Shown piece after piece: positions 10,001 to 15,923 of a DNA stretch of 64,000 nucleotides. Each line of letters opens with the position of its first letter. Positions within the stretch are counted from its first letter, which is position 1. The position numbers and the translations under genes are program-made. The notes under the pieces are model-generated. The model was not told where the DNA came from, searched no databases, and worked only from the letters and a program-made list of their open reading frames with translations. The stretch comes from Mycolicibacterium bacteremicum (lineage in GTDB: Bacteria > Actinomycetota > Actinomycetes > Mycobacteriales > Mycobacteriaceae): NCBI RefSeq assembly GCF_943913955.1, contig NZ_CALUAE010000023.1, forward strand, positions 15,839 to 79,838. The letters run 5' to 3'.

Positions 10001-12026
10001 GGCAGTCCAGCAGCGCATCGAGCATCGCGGTGAGCGCCGCCCAGGTCAGCCCGGCCGGGGTGTGCACCGTGATCGACTGGTGAAAACCGGCCGTGCCGTT
10101 GCCGATCTCGTTGAGCCAGGCCAAGATCGGCGTCGGCGCGATCTCGCCGGTCACATCCACCGGTGCCGCGGCCGCGGGGGCGGCGTCGGCGTCGGCGACC
10201 GCGGCGGCGATTCGCGCCGGTGTGCGCAGGGTGAGCACATCGCGCGGGCGGATCCGCAGGCCGGCGCGCCGGGCCCGGCTCACCAACCCCATCGCGGCGA
10301 TGCTGTCGCCGCCGAGGCCGAAGAAGTCGGTGTCCGCACCGACCGCCGGCGACCCGAGAAGATCGGCGAAGATATCGCAAATCGCCTGCACGCGGGCGTC
10401 TTCGGCGGGCACCAGGGCCGTCGGTGCGGTGGCGACGGGAATCGGAAGGGCGCGTCGGTCAATCTTGCCGTTGGCGGTCACCGGGAACTCGTCGAGCACC
10501 ACGATGGTGCCCGGCACCATGTGTTCGGGGAGCTTCTCCGCGCACCAGGCCCGCAATTGGGCGCCGTCGGCGCCGGTGGTCGACAGGGCGTAGCCGGTGA
10601 GCTGGGCACCGCCGGCAGGTGTCTGACGCAGGATCACCGCGGCGTGCCGCACCTGCGGATGGGTGGCGAGAATGACCTCGATCTCCTCGAGTTCGACGCG
10701 CATCCCGCGGATCTTCACCTGGTTGTCGGCACGGCCGAGGAACTCCAGCACGCCGTCGCCGGTCCACCTGGCGAGGTCACCGGTGCGGTACATCCGGGAA
10801 CCGTCCCCGGCGAAGGGGTTGGCGACGAACCTGGCCCCGGTCAGTCCTGGGGCGTTGACATAGCCTCTGCCCAAGAGGAATCCGGCCGCGTAGAGCTCGC
10901 CACCCTCGCCCACCGGTACCGGGTGCAGATCATCGTCGAGCACATAGAGCTGGGTGTGCGGGTTGGGTCTGCCGATCGAGGTCTCGATCCGTTCGGCACG
11001 ATCGCGGTAGATCACATGGGATACCCCGATGGTCGCCTCGGCCGGCCCGTATCCGTGGTAGAGGGTGGTCGACAGCTGTGTCCGGAACCGGTCGAACAGC
11101 GCCGGTGTCAACACCTCTCCGCCGCACCAGACGTGTTTGAGCCCGGCCAGCAGGTGGGTCCCCTCGGCGAGATCGAGCAGTACGTCGAGCATCGAGGAGA
11201 CCAGATAGACGAAGGTGACCTTCTCGGTGGCGATGAGGTCCAGCAGATACTGCGGGTCGCGCTCGCCACCGGGTTCGGCGACGACGACGTAGCCGCCGGA
11301 GACCAGCGGCAGCAGCACCTCGTTGATCGAGATGTCGAAGGACAGCGGCGCCTTGAACAACGATGCATCACCGGGGCCGAACCCCAGGATCTCGCGGACC
11401 TGCCAGTTGAGCCGTTCGCAGATCGCCTCGTGCCGGATCATCGCCCCCTTGGGCTTCCCGGTGGATCCGGAGGTGAAGATGACATAGGCCAGCTGGGTGT
11501 CGTCGATGGTGACCGCCGGAGGTGTCGACGCCCGGTCGCCGAAAGCCCACTGCAGCAGGTCGATCTCGACGGGGTGCGGGTCTGTGCTGCGCGCACCACC
11601 GGTTGCCACCAGCACCGCGACCGCCCGGGTGTCGGCGAGCACCTGGTCACGTCGCTCGGCGGGCCAGTGCGGGTCGACGGGCACGAAGGCGCCACCGGCG
11701 GCCAGGATGGCCAGCACGGCGACGACCATCTCAGCCGAGCGCGGGACGGCGATCGCGACGACCTGCTCATGTCCCACCCCGTGGGTACGCAGATGATCGG
11801 CGAGTTCGTATGCCCGCGCGGCGAGTTCGCGATAGGTCAACCTGGTGTCACCGGCCACGACGGCCGGCGCATCCGGCGTCCGGGCGGCCTGCTGGGCGAA
11901 CAGTGTCGTCACGGTCGTCGTCGACGTGGGCCACGTGTCGTTGTTCCACTGCCGCAGCAGGTCCAGCCGGGCATCCGGGGTGTAGCCGTCGGGTCCCGTC
12001 GATTCGTCGGCGCCGACCGTGGTCAT
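1..12026 (-). CDS. Exochelin-type non-ribosomal peptide synthetase (3' end outside window)
   Basis: Giant NRPS; about 4,008 codons are visible and the frame stays open to the left edge. I checked the phase at three carrier serines, at the last C-domain histidines and at the edge. ATG at 12026 overlaps the stop of the upstream ABC gene (ATGA). Domain order from the N-terminus is A-T-E, C-A-T, C-A-T-E, then part of a C. No C domain precedes the first A, so this is an initiating enzyme. Codes read by aligning A4-A5 and A10 to GrsA are DINYWGGIGK, IDTVISAGDK and DMENLGLINK. The first and third are the known codes for formyl-hydroxyornithine and hydroxyornithine (coelichelin-type). The second resembles the beta-Ala code VDWVISLADK. 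E domains in modules 1 and 3 fit the D-residues of exochelin MS. M. smegmatis splits this work between FxbB and FxbC; how much of that is fused here cannot be seen. Release domain not visible. Confidence 0.93.
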   Translation of the reverse strand, partial: MTTVGADESTGPDGYTPDARLDLLRQWNNDTWPTSTTTVTTLFAQQAARTPDAPAVVAGDTRLTYRELAARAYELADHLRTHGVGHEQVVAIAVPRSAEMVVAVLAILAAGGAFVPVDPHWPAERRDQVLADTRAVAVLVATGGARSTDPHPVEIDLLQWAFGDRASTPPAVTIDDTQLAYVIFTSGSTGKPKGAMIRHEAICERLNWQVREILGFGPGDASLFKAPLSFDISINEVLLPLVSGGYVVVAEPGGERDPQYLLDLIATEKVTFVYLVSSMLDVLLDLAEGTHLLAGLKHVWCGGEVLTPALFDRFRTQLSTTLYHGYGPAEATIGVSHVIYRDRAERIETSIGRPNPHTQLYVLDDDLHPVPVGEGGELYAAGFLLGRGYVNAPGLTGARFVANPFAGDGSRMYRTGDLARWTGDGVLEFLGRADNQVKIRGMRVELEEIEVILATHPQVRHAAVILRQTPAGGAQLTGYALSTTGADGAQLRAWCAEKLPEHMVPGTIVVLDEFPVTANGKIDRRALPIPVATAPTALVPAEDARVQAICDIFADLLGSPAVGADTDFFGLGGDSIAAMGLVSRARRAGLRIRPRDVLTLRTPARIAAAVADADAAPAAAAPVDVTGEIAPTPILAWLNEIGNGTAGFHQSITVHTPAGLTWAALTAMLDALLDCHDVLRARLGADGGLTVPPVGTVTAADVLTRVADMTAHRDRAVARLDPATGVMVQAVWCDAGAGRPGRLLLVVHHVVIDGVSLRVLVEDLQSASDAVLAGRPIALTKPDTGFRQWAAELRAATAGGEFGEDETYWLDTVRVPDPQLGSRPLDAAVDTVATEARLTVRLDTDATARLLGPVPTAINGGVNDVLVAALAAAVAHWRGGPGDLLLELEGHGREADHLGAARDRLELSRTVGWFTTLFPVSVTAGPAGWDELMAGGPALGAAVKAVKDQLRAVPRNGLSYGALRYLSGTARPDLAVAPQILFNYLGRFAAAADTPWAPADAAVGEERDPRMPLPRALEINAVTVGDQLEAVFSWPTGILEHDRVAELAQFWIDALGAIAHSPSVTGPTPTDFPLVTLTQDDLDALPQPVRDVLPLSPLQAGIYFHSTYADTDPYVVQQIVSYDGPVHPDRLRRAADAVIERHPHLGAAFRALADGSLVAVIGDSVPVGWNFHDLSALPAEDSRLRVDEIADGERTAPFDLSAPPLMRYALVRLAPHRHVLIQTVHHIISDGWSVPIVLRELAALHDDPDTGRLGTPPRYRDFLAWLRYANPADALTGWRTELAGIAEPTRLSEALPRPRGDAGGFGRTTIEVPEPLADGIADWAGTHGITVGAVLGAAWGITIGRLTGRTDVVHGSTVSGRGADIAGIDDMVGLLINTVPARTTWSPTDTLSTVIARHAAAQAALFDHHHVALADIQQAVGIPELFDTLLVIENYPAADADTAAIRVTGMDVVEAPHYPVTLMIKPGRRMQVALTHDRTVVDDTTATAVLTLFRRVLQTIVAAGDTARCGDIEVLDADARKAMSAAGSGGPGRTATVLELFDNQVRRTPAAVALRDDTTRLTYAELDERSAMLAGALVDAGVRRGATVAVATGRTVDMAVALLAVLRSGAAYLPIDPGYPPARITHMLDDAQPRAVLTDGCALPEHDHPVVRTDATGRPWRDTAVEPADAAALVYTSGSTGAPKGVIGTHGALANRLAWARTSWSRDRDDIRVAKSSMSFIDGTTELLGALVSGAVAVIAGDGTARDGAALATLVDDVAATQLLVVPGLGAAMAEVAGGALGSVRRWICSGEALDAATVIALQRVSPDAEIINAYGSSEVAGDVLTAVVTDAVTLGRPVPGTRIHLLGPDLAPVPPGAVGEIYVGGAQLARGYLGRPGETAGRFVADPFGPAGERLYRTGDLARWRPDWTVEYLGRVDDQVKINGFRVELGEVETALAAQPGVADAVLTARLQRLDAYVVTHTGADLDVDVLRTALADVLPAHAVPATITVLDQIPLLPNGKRDRAALPEPVRSVAHTAARTEREALICTIFAAVLGSAQVGIDDDFFSLGGDSLSALRVVNRLAGAGVPVVTSDLFRLRTARALDSALAETPAVQAPATPQSWHGLSDAQLHELAASSPVEVAEVWPLSPLQEGVYYQCTFTDDVNTYLAQNVFDFDHRLDVDALRVAFGALLGRHDNLRAGFASADLPRPVQYIGRFVPAAVDLVDLSALTAAAAAERLAEVMRTDSETPFDLRVPPLVRLTVIRLPERGDRLLLTCHFLLWDGWSRELVLRELFALYNSGGLRGALPADTSSYHDYLRWVHAQDRDASTRAWATALSGLAEPTLIAPSSAAEPAMPQRVYGELSAEVTALLAEHGRTAQTTANTVLTAALGIVLGYETGASDVVFGTTVAGRPPELPGIEHVIGQFLNTVPVRMVMSPSSTVAELLRAVEDFRLDLMAHEYLGLGDITRSAGHQTLFDSLYVLQNFLDDDTFTEFEREQGITGVDFVDTTHYPLTWVLTPGERLRIKLEHRPDVVAADRAGAMVARLCRVVEILLTEPGTRLAALDVLLDTERNVLATWRVSTEHHIGADTIADLLAQRAAEIPADTALVFGTERVTYAELDERINRLARLLITHGARPEQVVALALPRSVDMVVALFAVLRTGAAYLPLERDYPLARLTGMLDDARPVLLVCPRSGAELIAHQHSLGGAVLSLDSAPVLQMLAQTPATALTADELGAFTGADRLEFPAYVIFTSGSTGRPKGVVTPYRGLTNMQLNHRAEIFEPAIAKAGGRRLRVAHTVSFSFDMSWEELLWLVEGHEVHICGEELRRDATALVGYCHRHRIDVINVTPSYAHHLFEEGLLAESSSPVAPLAETEKPHAPTLVLLGGEAVSDEVWNQLRAQPAGTGYNLYGPTEYTINTLGGGTDDSPTPTVGRPIWNTRAHILDAWLRPVRDGVIGELYIAGTGLARGYLNRPGLTAERFVADPDDPGGRMYRTGDLVARRTDGSGILDFFGRSDDQVKIRGYRVELGEVAAALQAQPGIRQAVVIARRGGATRQLVGYVVPDSDESFSDSGATDLAARLRAALADTLPDYMVPALYGVLDTVPLTVNGKLDVAALPEPAAPSAGAARTPRDERETLLADIFADVLGVPAVGIDDDFFTLGGDSISSIALSGKARKAGLHLTPRDIFRRRTVAALAASVVAAAPRVTVVDSGTGPITATPILAETAESGTPLRNFYQSMVLATPAGIDRQQLEAVLVAVLDNHEMLHARLVGAAAGWQLTVPDERTGIRPDHRAGALTPDTVDAAARAAAAELDPAAGTMVRAVWFPDADQLLLVIHHLVIDGVSWRILTDDLKRAWEHVRTGQSVRPDPVPTSFRTWSQTIAAATFSDEIDYWKTTLDTADPDLGNRPLDPAIDTAATVAHHSTTLPADVSTALLSSVPAAMYGGVNDVLLAGLSLAMAQWRVDRGHRDATATVLSLEGHGREGDLLPLTGDTDLDLSRTVGWFTAIYPVAVDPGVIGWDDVLAAGAPLAAAVRTVKEQLRTVPHRGIGYGVLRYLDPNRPIDAPAPQILFNYLGRFAGGAGRDWEAVAGIGALREGVDGTNPAMALEINALAEDRADGTVLTMTLSWPAQLIDSADIHELAARWAEALTALTRCSALAGHTPSDFGLIDLTQDDLDDLESLGEVEDVLPLLPLQEGMYLHSAFTEAGIGDTDTYRVQQVAEISGPVDAELLGRSVTEVVNRHQALRAGFRELRDGRVAQVIWRHVEAEYTVAAGDPESIARQQLSRPFALSDAPLVRYTLVSVSDTEHRLIQTLHHIIADGWSYPVIFADIVTHYNATAATGPALPPVAVGLTEHIGSAMAVPASARDTWSQVLAGAEPTVLFGGGHDVGEHRSIIRRLPREVTGALLTTARERGITASTALHGAWGLLLGRLLDRTRVTFGSTVSGRGGVLNGTESLVGLLINTLPVPMAWQHDTPIGAVMTRLQEQQSSVLDAQQIGLAELARLAGVRDFFDTMVVVE
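1040..5660 (-). other. NRPS module 3: C(variant)-A(hydroxyornithine)-T-E
   Basis: Boundaries are approximate. The C domain opens with VWPLSPLQEGVYYQCTF near 5600-5655. Its active-site motif reads TCHFLLWDGWS near 5230-5263, so the second His of HHxxxDG is Phe. The A domain has SFSFDMSWEE, VINVTPSY, LLGGE and YNLYGPTEYTIN, giving DMENLGLINK, the hydroxyornithine code. The carrier serine codon is 2577-2579. The E domain carries HHLVIDGVSWRIL near 2035-2065. Confidence 0.85.
5670..8780 (-). other. NRPS module 2: C-A(beta-alanine-like)-T
   Basis: Boundaries are approximate. The C domain starts with VLPLSPLQAGIYFHS near 8710-8760 and has an intact HHIISDG near 8335-8358. In the A domain the usual FDxS becomes SFIDGTTE, so the amine-anchoring Asp235 is replaced by Ile and an Asp sits at 236, the shift known for beta-amino-acid A domains. 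The remaining code residues are T, V, I, S, A, G, D, K. The carrier serine codon is at 5865-5867 (LGGDSL). There is no E domain, as expected for achiral beta-alanine. Confidence 0.82.
8790..12026 (-). other. NRPS module 1: A(formyl-hydroxyornithine)-T-E
   Basis: Boundaries are approximate. The A domain begins within the first residues of the protein. Its A3 core (FTSGSTGKPKG) lies near 11455-11495 and the A4 segment SFDISINEV near 11320-11345. Residues at the ten code positions are D,I,N,Y,W,G,G,I,G,K. The carrier motif LGGDSI has its serine codon at 10302-10304. The E domain carries HHVVIDG near 9757-9795. Because the code is that of the formylated residue, formylation by the FxbA-like enzyme probably precedes loading (inference). 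Confidence 0.85.
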
Positions 12027-13798
12027 GTGTGTGTCCTCTCGGCATCGCTGTGGTGCGCGGCCCACGCGCGCCAGAGTTGGGCGTACCGTCCCTGCGCGGC
12101 CAGCAGTTCCTCGTGGGTGCCCTCTTCGACGATGTCGCCGTGGGCCATCACCACGATCCGGTCCGCGCTTGCCGCCTGGGTGAGCCGGTGCGCGACGACG
12201 AGCGTGGTGCGGCCGGCGGTGACCGCGGCCGCGGCCCGCTCCAGATCGCGCGCGCCGAGACTGCCCGCCTCGGCCGTCGCCTCGTCGAGGATGGCCACCG
12301 TCGGGTCCAGCAGCAGCAGCCGGGCCAGTGCCACCTGCTGGGCCTGCGCCGCGGTCAGTTCGTGCCCGCCCTCTCCGACGACGGTGTGCACACCGTCCTG
12401 CAGCGCGGCGACCCACTCCCCGGCGCCGACGGTGTCCAGTGCCGCAACGATCTCGGTGTCGGTGGCCCCGGGTGCGGCCAGTCGCAGGTCGTCGGCCAAC
12501 GCGCCGGCGAACACGTGCACGTCCTGACTGATGATGGCGATGTGTTTGCGTCGCTGTTCGGGGGTCATCTCACCCAGCGGCACCCCGCCGATGCGGACGT
12601 CACCGCGCTGTGGGCTCAGCACCCCGGCCGCGATACCGGCCACCGTGGACTTTCCGGCCCCCGTCGAACCGACCAGCGCCACCCGCTGACCGGGGTCGAG
12701 CCGGATGCTGACGCCGTGCAGCACGGAATGCTCTTCGTCGTAGCTGAATTCGAGTTCGGCGAGCTGCAGCGAGGCATCGCGCGGTACGGCACCGGGGCCA
12801 GCGGCGGCCGGTGGCGCGGGGATGCTCACCAGACCGACCAGCCTGGCCAGGCTGGCGCCGGCATCCTGGGCCTCGTCGACGGTGAACAGCAGCATGCTGA
12901 TCGGGCCGAAGAGGCGGTGGAAGAGCAGCGCGGCCGCGGTGGTCTGACCGACGGTGACGGCGCCGTCGGCGACCAGCCAGTAACCGGCCACCAGAATGAC
13001 GGAGAGGCCGATGAATTCGGCGCGGTTGATCCGGCCGACGAATCGGGTGAAGAAGGTGAAGACACCGATCGAGATGTCGCGCACCCGCGCCGACGCGTCC
13101 ACGATGCCGCCGTGGTGGTCGGCGTGTGCGTGATAGGCGTGCACGGTGGGGGCGCCCAACATGCTCTCCATCAGCACCTGGGAGCGCTCCGCGATGACAC
13201 GGCGCTCCTCGGCGTACCGCGGGGCTGACCGCGGCAGGTACCAGCGCAGCGCCAGCAGGTAGAACGGAATCGAGACGGCACCGGCGATCGCCAGCCGCCA
13301 ATCGAGGCCCGCCATCGACACCAGGGTCAGCACGGCGAGCATCAACGCCGAGAACATCGTCGGGATGACCTCGGTGACACCCTTGGCGATGGTGGCCACA
13401 TCGGTGCTCACCCGCGACAGCAGATCGCCACGGCCGACCCGTTCGACCGTGGTGGTCGGCAATGTCAGCGCGCGGTCCACACCGGCCTCACGCAGATCGG
13501 CCAGCATCACCCAACCCAGCCGGCCGATCAGATAATTCGACAGGCCGGTGGCCACCCCGCCGATGAGCGCCGCGGCCCCGAGGATGGCGGCGACGGTCAC
13601 GATGACCGAGGACGGCGATCCATCGATGATCCGGTCGACGAGCACACCCAGGACGTAGACCGGCAGCACGGCGGCACCCGCGGCCAGGACACCGACCAGC
13701 ACGGTGCCGGTGAGTGCACCGCTGCGGCTGCGCAATTCACGTCGCAACCAGCGCCAGGTCTCGCGGCCCGTCGCGACGGGCAGGATGGTCGCGGTCAT
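12023..13798 (-). CDS. ABC exporter half-transporter, catalytic subunit (ExiT-like)
   Basis: 591 aa type IV ABC half-transporter. An N-terminal membrane domain of six helices (about residues 25-320) is followed by a nucleotide-binding domain. Walker A GSTGAGKST (377-385), Walker B VAILDE (501-506) and the H-loop His (about 537) are intact, but the signature motif reads LTAAQ (481-485) instead of LSGGQ. Its ATG overlaps the stop of the next ABC gene (ATGA), and its own stop overlaps the NRPS start (ATGA), so it is translationally coupled to both. By position it most likely exports the NRPS product, as ExiT does for exochelin. It lacks the siderophore-interaction domain of the importer IrtA. 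Import is the less likely alternative. Confidence 0.85.
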   Translation of the reverse strand: MTATILPVATGRETWRWLRRELRSRSGALTGTVLVGVLAAGAAVLPVYVLGVLVDRIIDGSPSSVIVTVAAILGAAALIGGVATGLSNYLIGRLGWVMLADLREAGVDRALTLPTTTVERVGRGDLLSRVSTDVATIAKGVTEVIPTMFSALMLAVLTLVSMAGLDWRLAIAGAVSIPFYLLALRWYLPRSAPRYAEERRVIAERSQVLMESMLGAPTVHAYHAHADHHGGIVDASARVRDISIGVFTFFTRFVGRINRAEFIGLSVILVAGYWLVADGAVTVGQTTAAALLFHRLFGPISMLLFTVDEAQDAGASLARLVGLVSIPAPPAAAGPGAVPRDASLQLAELEFSYDEEHSVLHGVSIRLDPGQRVALVGSTGAGKSTVAGIAAGVLSPQRGDVRIGGVPLGEMTPEQRRKHIAIISQDVHVFAGALADDLRLAAPGATDTEIVAALDTVGAGEWVAALQDGVHTVVGEGGHELTAAQAQQVALARLLLLDPTVAILDEATAEAGSLGARDLERAAAAVTAGRTTLVVAHRLTQAASADRIVVMAHGDIVEEGTHEELLAAQGRYAQLWRAWAAHHSDAERTHT

Positions 13799-15735
13799 CG
13801 CAGCACCGCCGACCGGTAGTCGGAACGTTCCAGCAGCTGTTCGTGGGTGCCCTCGACCGTGACCCGGCCGTCGTCGACGAACACCACCCGGTCGGACACG
13901 GCCAGCAGGGCCGGGCTGCAGGTCACCACGACAGTGGTGAACCGTCGCGCATGTGGGTCGGTCGAGCCGGGCGGGCGGGAGAGGTGGGAATGCCGCAGTT
14001 CGGCGATCCCCTGTGCCACCGCACTTTCGGTCACGGCATCCACCGCGGTGGTCGGTTCGTGCAGCACCAGAACGGGGGCGGCCTGCAGCAGGGCGCGGGC
14101 CAACGTCAACCGCTGACGCTGGCCACCGGACAGGCTGGAGCCGCGCTCGGTGACCCGGTGGTCGAGTCCGTCGTGGTGTACATCGACGACGTCGACGGCG
14201 CTCGACGCGTGCAGGGCGGCGGTCAGCGCCTCGGAACCCGAGCCGGCGGCGCTCAGATTGCTGCGCACCGAACCGGTGAACAGGTCGGCGCGGTGCGGCT
14301 CCACCAGCAGCGCCCGGCGTGCCTCGTCGAGTGCGAGATCTTCCAGCGGTGTGTCGGCGAGCCTGATCGTGCCGGTGTAGTCATCGCGCGCCAGTTGCCC
14401 GGACAGCGCCGCGGTCAGTGCGTCGGCGTCGCTGAGCCGGGTGGTGACCACGCCGACGAACTGCCCCGGCTCGATGGTCAGGCTCAGGTCGCGCAGGGTT
14501 CCGTGTCGCAGCCCGTCGATGACGATGCCGTGCGGGCCGGACCCGAGCACGGCGGTCCCCGGTGACAGCGCGAACGTCGCGTCCTCGATCCAGCCGACCC
14601 GTTCGGCCGAGGCCCGCGCCTCGGCGATCCAGCTGGGTACCTCGGCCATGGTGCCGAACGGTTCGAGCAGGAACTGCGCCAGTCCGATGACGGTGATGAG
14701 CTGGCCGACGGTGATGTCACCGCGCAGTGCGAACCATCCCGCGAGCACCGCGATGCCCACGGCCAGCAGGGCACTCAGCGATGTGGAGAAGCCCAGGTAC
14801 ACCCCCTGCGTGCGGGCCGCCCGAATGCCGGCGGTCATCGCGTCGCGGCTGACCTTGCGGTACCGCGCCGACGCGGCCTGCTCGGCGCCGATGCCGCGCA
14901 GCGGACGCAGACCGGCGATCAGGTCTGCCGACATCGCGGTCGCCTCACCGGCCGCCTCCTGCTGTTCGGCAACCCGACGGGTGATCACCGGTCCGCCGAA
15001 GTGCAGGACGAACAGGATCAGCGGCGTGCCCAGGAGCACCGCGAGACCCAGTGGGATGTCGATGGTCAACAGGACCGTGGCGCACACCGCGATCGCGGTG
15101 ATGGCGCCGGCGATCCGCGGAATGTAGTCCAGCAGATAGGAAACGTTGTCCGCATCGGTGCTGGCGATCGAGAGCAGTTCACCGGTGCGCTGGGATGTCC
15201 GCAGCCGCCGCGGGTCGAGGATCCGGGCGGCCAGGTCGATGCGCAGCTGATGACCCTCGGTCGCGATCGCACGCATCAGATGTCGGGCGCCCAGGCGGTA
15301 ACACGCGGTGAGCGCGACGAACAACGCCGCCAGCACCGCGATCCAGATGAGCAGTTGCACCGCATCACCGGGTTTGACGGCCCGGTCGATCAGCACGCCG
15401 ATCAGAACCGGGACCATCGCCTCACACAGCTGGTGGCCACAGATCAGCAGTGAACCGCTGGTCAACAACCGCGCATTACGGGTGACGGTGCGCCACAGGA
15501 TCGCCGCTCCGGTACGGGTCCGCTCGGCGTTCTCGCCGCCCGGTTCGGTGGCTACGATGAGCCGGCACCCGGCACCGGGCTGCCCGCGGCGGCAGCCATC
15601 CGGAGACGAAGACTCTTGGGCCGCATATCCGTCCAATGCTGCTCGACGTAGTCCAGACAGGCCTGCCTGCTCGCCGTGCCGTCGGCGCCGAAGACCACCG
15701 ACCAGCCTCCTGGGACCTGCTTGAAGGTCGGCCAC
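13795..15735 (-). CDS. ABC exporter half-transporter, degenerate-ATPase subunit (ExiT-like)
   Basis: Partner half-transporter. The reading frame opens at GTG 15735 inside mbtH, but the real start is unclear. TTG 15636 is possible, and no ATG/GTG occurs between the mbtH stop and the first membrane helix (LICGHQLCEAMVPVLIGVLI). The membrane domain is followed by an NBD whose P-loop is VVTTRLSDADALTA with no GK(S/T). Walker B reads LVLHEPT (His for Asp) and the switch region reads VVVTCSP (no H-loop His), yet the signature LSGGQRQR is perfect. It therefore probably binds ATP poorly but donates a good signature motif to the partner encoded next. The 4-nt overlap with that gene supports a heterodimer. 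Confidence 0.83.
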   Translation of the reverse strand: MADLQAGPRRLVGGLRRRRHGEQAGLSGLRRAALDGYAAQESSSPDGCRRGQPGAGCRLIVATEPGGENAERTRTGAAILWRTVTRNARLLTSGSLLICGHQLCEAMVPVLIGVLIDRAVKPGDAVQLLIWIAVLAALFVALTACYRLGARHLMRAIATEGHQLRIDLAARILDPRRLRTSQRTGELLSIASTDADNVSYLLDYIPRIAGAITAIAVCATVLLTIDIPLGLAVLLGTPLILFVLHFGGPVITRRVAEQQEAAGEATAMSADLIAGLRPLRGIGAEQAASARYRKVSRDAMTAGIRAARTQGVYLGFSTSLSALLAVGIAVLAGWFALRGDITVGQLITVIGLAQFLLEPFGTMAEVPSWIAEARASAERVGWIEDATFALSPGTAVLGSGPHGIVIDGLRHGTLRDLSLTIEPGQFVGVVTTRLSDADALTAALSGQLARDDYTGTIRLADTPLEDLALDEARRALLVEPHRADLFTGSVRSNLSAAGSGSEALTAALHASSAVDVVDVHHDGLDHRVTERGSSLSGGQRQRLTLARALLQAAPVLVLHEPTTAVDAVTESAVAQGIAELRHSHLSRPPGSTDPHARRFTTVVVTCSPALLAVSDRVVFVDDGRVTVEGTHEQLLERSDYRSAVLR

Positions 15736-15809
15736 AGGGAGTGCTGATCCTCGTCGTTGACGAGGACGAGGAAGGTGGCTGTTTCGTCATCAAACGGATT
15801 GCCCGACAC
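15552..15809 (-). CDS. MbtH-like NRPS accessory protein
   Basis: 85 aa from GTG 15809. The start is chosen because AGGAG lies 5-6 nt upstream and the protein then begins SGNPFDDE, the usual MbtH opening. Family landmarks are visible: the HSLWP segment, PGGW and WTDMRPKSLR. MbtH proteins bind A domains and are needed for their folding or activity. As the first gene of the mbtH-ABC-ABC-NRPS operon, it most likely serves the A domains of the giant synthetase. Its 3' end lies inside the open frame of the ABC gene. Confidence 0.93.
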   Translation of the reverse strand: MSGNPFDDETATFLVLVNDEDQHSLWPTFKQVPGGWSVVFGADGTASRQACLDYVEQHWTDMRPKSLRLRMAAAAGSPVPGAGSS

Positions 15810-15869
15810 AGAAACTCCTAAGCGGGTGACATGGCTGCCGGCGCATCCCCGCGCGCCCGGCCGAACCAT

Positions 15870-15899
15870 TTGACACTACCAAAGGTTAGGCTTCCCAAT
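15870..15899. promoter_or_regulatory. IdeR-like iron box with adjacent TTGACA
   Basis: Between divergent mbtH and fxbA. The 19-mer AAAGGTTAGGCTTCCCAAT (15881-15899) keeps most of the IdeR consensus TTAGGTTAGGCTAACCTAA, including the central AGGTTAGGCT block. A perfect -35 hexamer TTGACA (15870-15875) reads toward fxbA just upstream. Iron-dependent repression of both directions is inferred. Confidence 0.7.
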
Positions 15900-15923
15900 G
15901 CAAGCCACATTCGAAGGGGAGTC

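Noticed and set aside
75..12527. Very long open frames on the + strand across the NRPS region
   Set aside because: They are antisense to the NRPS with GC-rich, Arg/Gly/Gln-heavy translations and no recognisable domains; the minus-strand frame carries all NRPS motifs.
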